Part shown: positions 62,790 to 64,000 of the stretch, piece after piece | Layout of the letters: each line of letters starts with the position of its first letter | How positions within the stretch are numbered: position 1 is the first letter of the stretch | Origin: Anaerocolumna sp. MB42-C2 | Lineage (GTDB): Bacteria; Bacillota; Clostridia; Lachnospirales; Lachnospiraceae | Assembly (NCBI RefSeq): GCF_030913705.1 | Contig: NZ_CP133190.1 | Location: forward strand, 3,115,501-3,179,500 | DNA: 64,000 nucleotides | Direction: 5' to 3' | Notes under the pieces: generated by a model | The model's input: the letters and a program-made list of their open reading frames with translations, nothing else | Databases searched by the model: none | What the model was told of the DNA's origin: nothing | Position numbers and translations under genes: made by a program

Positions 62790-64000
62790 TTAATTTCTAG
62801 AAAGCAGAAAAGAATAAATGCCGTAAGATTTTACTGTAAAGGTATATTCACCTGTATTTTTTTCTCCGGTTACCCTGTTATACAAATCTATTGGTGTAAT
62901 GACGTATCCGTTTAAGACAATCTTTCTGACAGCCTCTTCTCCCATAAGATCTTTTAACCTTATTACAATACCGTCAGCATCTTCTCTTGCATTAATCAAC
63001 TGCATGTGCTCCGGTAATTTTAAATCTTCCGTTGTCAGAGTGTTTCCCGTAATCTCTGCACCCATCTTTAACATTGCTGCTTTTTCTAAATTACATTTTT
63101 CCTTTTCCTGATCGAATCCGTAAAGAATATAACGATAACATAAATCGCCGCCGGTCCATTGGGGAAAATTGGTTCCCCACATATTATTAAATAAGTTGAA
63201 GTAAAGAACAGGGTCATCCGGAGCTTTATATTCTTTTCTAAATTCATAGACTCCAGTACTTCCAATCGCAGTTAAGGGCGAATCCATCGGTATTACACAA
63301 ACTCCGTTATTATCATCGGATGCGGATATGTAATTCTCCAGGCTGTAAAAAACATGATTTGCATTCTCTTCAATGTCCTTTTCGGGATTTAATACTGCAT
63401 TAGGTTTATTTACACGGTACCGGCAGCCCTTCTCAGGTATTGGAATCATAAAAGAACCGGATTCTATAAAGGGAGTCTCCTGTTTATCTTTCAGTCTTAA
63501 AGTTACAAATAATTCATCCCCGGCAGGCGGCAGCGTTATCTCTAGTTTAATCTCTTTTGCATCCCCGAATTCTTCTGCACTTTCGGTATTAATATAATGA
63601 AACACCAGGGTATTCTGCTCAACCGTAAAGAATTGATAAACCGGATAAAAGGTTTTATGATCGCATTCCGGATAGGCTTCTCTTCCGTAATCCTGAATCC
63701 CCCAGGCAGAAAAACGGTATGCATATTCACGCAGAAACTGCGTCACCTCTTCTATTCCGTAACGGTCATATCGGTATGCAAAAACAGATTCGTTTTTTTG
63801 CTGCTTTAACAAAACAGTTTTTAGTTTTTTATCATATACTTCAGATATCTTGCCGGTAATTTCAGAGAATGTAAGGCTATATCTGTGGTTTTCAACCACA
63901 GTGACAGAGCCGTCCTTTTTTATACACAGACCGGCTGAATTCGTAGCATATTTATTAACAGTAATCGGAGCGGTTACAAATGGTCTTAGATTTTTTACAT
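62790..64000 (-). CDS. C-terminal part of a large carbohydrate-active protein (GH38-like/DUF5054 type)
   Basis: The minus-strand frame is open from the right edge to a stop at 62790, giving at least 403 residues. No start codon is inside the window; a GTG at 63899 is internal, because the frame continues to the edge without a stop. The visible part is rich in beta-strands (galactose-mutarotase-like fold). It contains FNLFNNMWGTNFPQWTGGD and KSYGIYSFLLSRN, resembling the C-terminal half of alpha-mannosidase-like DUF5054 proteins as I recall them. The catalytic N-terminal part is outside the window, so the activity cannot be stated. Confidence 0.6.
   Translation of the reverse strand, partial: VKNLRPFVTAPITVNKYATNSAGLCIKKDGSVTVVENHRYSLTFSEITGKISEVYDKKLKTVLLKQQKNESVFAYRYDRYGIEEVTQFLREYAYRFSAWGIQDYGREAYPECDHKTFYPVYQFFTVEQNTLVFHYINTESAEEFGDAKEIKLEITLPPAGDELFVTLRLKDKQETPFIESGSFMIPIPEKGCRYRVNKPNAVLNPEKDIEENANHVFYSLENYISASDDNNGVCVIPMDSPLTAIGSTGVYEFRKEYKAPDDPVLYFNLFNNMWGTNFPQWTGGDLCYRYILYGFDQEKEKCNLEKAAMLKMGAEITGNTLTTEDLKLPEHMQLINAREDADGIVIRLKDLMGEEAVRKIVLNGYVITPIDLYNRVTGEKNTGEYTFTVKSYGIYSFLLSRN

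Noticed and set aside
1-64000. CRISPR array, prophage, complete insertion sequence or rRNA operon
   Set aside because: No regularly spaced direct repeats, phage structural genes, transposase or integrase genes or rRNA sequences were seen.

Overview
The window reads as chromosome from a low-GC, endospore-forming anaerobe of the Lachnospiraceae (Clostridium cluster XIVa, close to Lachnoclostridium or Anaerocolumna). The grounds are the AT-rich base composition, frequent TTG starts behind strong Shine-Dalgarno sites (ftsH, mfd, glgC, the PAP2 gene), many sporulation genes (spoIIE, yabP, yabQ, spoVT, spoVG), glgC paired with glgD, and a DnaD-domain protein next to a DnaC-type helicase loader. The organism call is inference. 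No gene here fixes the species.

Layout. 1-1369: 5' part of a GH13 amylase that runs off the left edge. 1.6-3.75 kb: a plus-strand accessory group (Nudix hydrolase, antibiotic-type nucleotidyltransferase, NTF2-like protein, ASCH protein), followed by a 241-bp imperfect hairpin element. 4.3-35 kb: an almost entirely minus-strand core block. Read right to left it holds glgC-glgD, spoVG, a sugar ABC importer with a YesMN-type two-component system, pth, mfd, a PrsA-like lipoprotein, a NatAB-type exporter, truA, spoVT, mazG, hup, yabO, yabP, yabQ, divIC, tRNA-Met, spoIIE, tilS, hpt and ftsH. The backbone order matches the Bacillus subtilis spoVG...pth-mfd-spoVT-mazG-yabOPQ-divIC-spoIIE-tilS-hpt-ftsH segment, with extra modules inserted.

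35.5-41 kb is plus strand: murC, two clusters of DnaA boxes, the DnaD-domain gene, dnaC and a divergent prs. 41-48 kb is minus strand: a MerR regulator, a class A penicillin-binding protein and a YhaN/YhaO-like ATPase-nuclease pair. 48-50 kb is plus strand: a bacterial PH-domain protein, an ACT protein and a glutamine-amidotransferase-like protein. 50-61 kb holds a cell-wall amidase and a myo-inositol catabolic locus. There, iolJCBDEA form one minus-strand operon next to a DeoR-type regulator that is divergent from iolG, so the whole route from inositol to acetyl-CoA is encoded. 61-64 kb holds an MgtC protein, a PhnP-like metallo-hydrolase and the 3' part of a large carbohydrate-active protein that runs off the right edge.

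The most interesting non-genic content is four things. (1) Dispersed palindromic repeats of at least two families. Family A, bounded by TAATTGCGAAAC-type ends, lies at 11.2, 38.4 and 48.1 kb. Family B, with the core GATGCACACAAA, lies at 39.5 and 58.6 kb. (2) Abutting 9-mer DnaA boxes between murC and the replication genes, part of them built into the murC terminator stem. (3) A spoIIE promoter with a 21-bp spacer and a Spo0A-box-like sequence over its -35, as in Bacillus. (4) An unassigned GC-rich, structured segment of about 150 nt between the sugar permease and the sensor-kinase gene.
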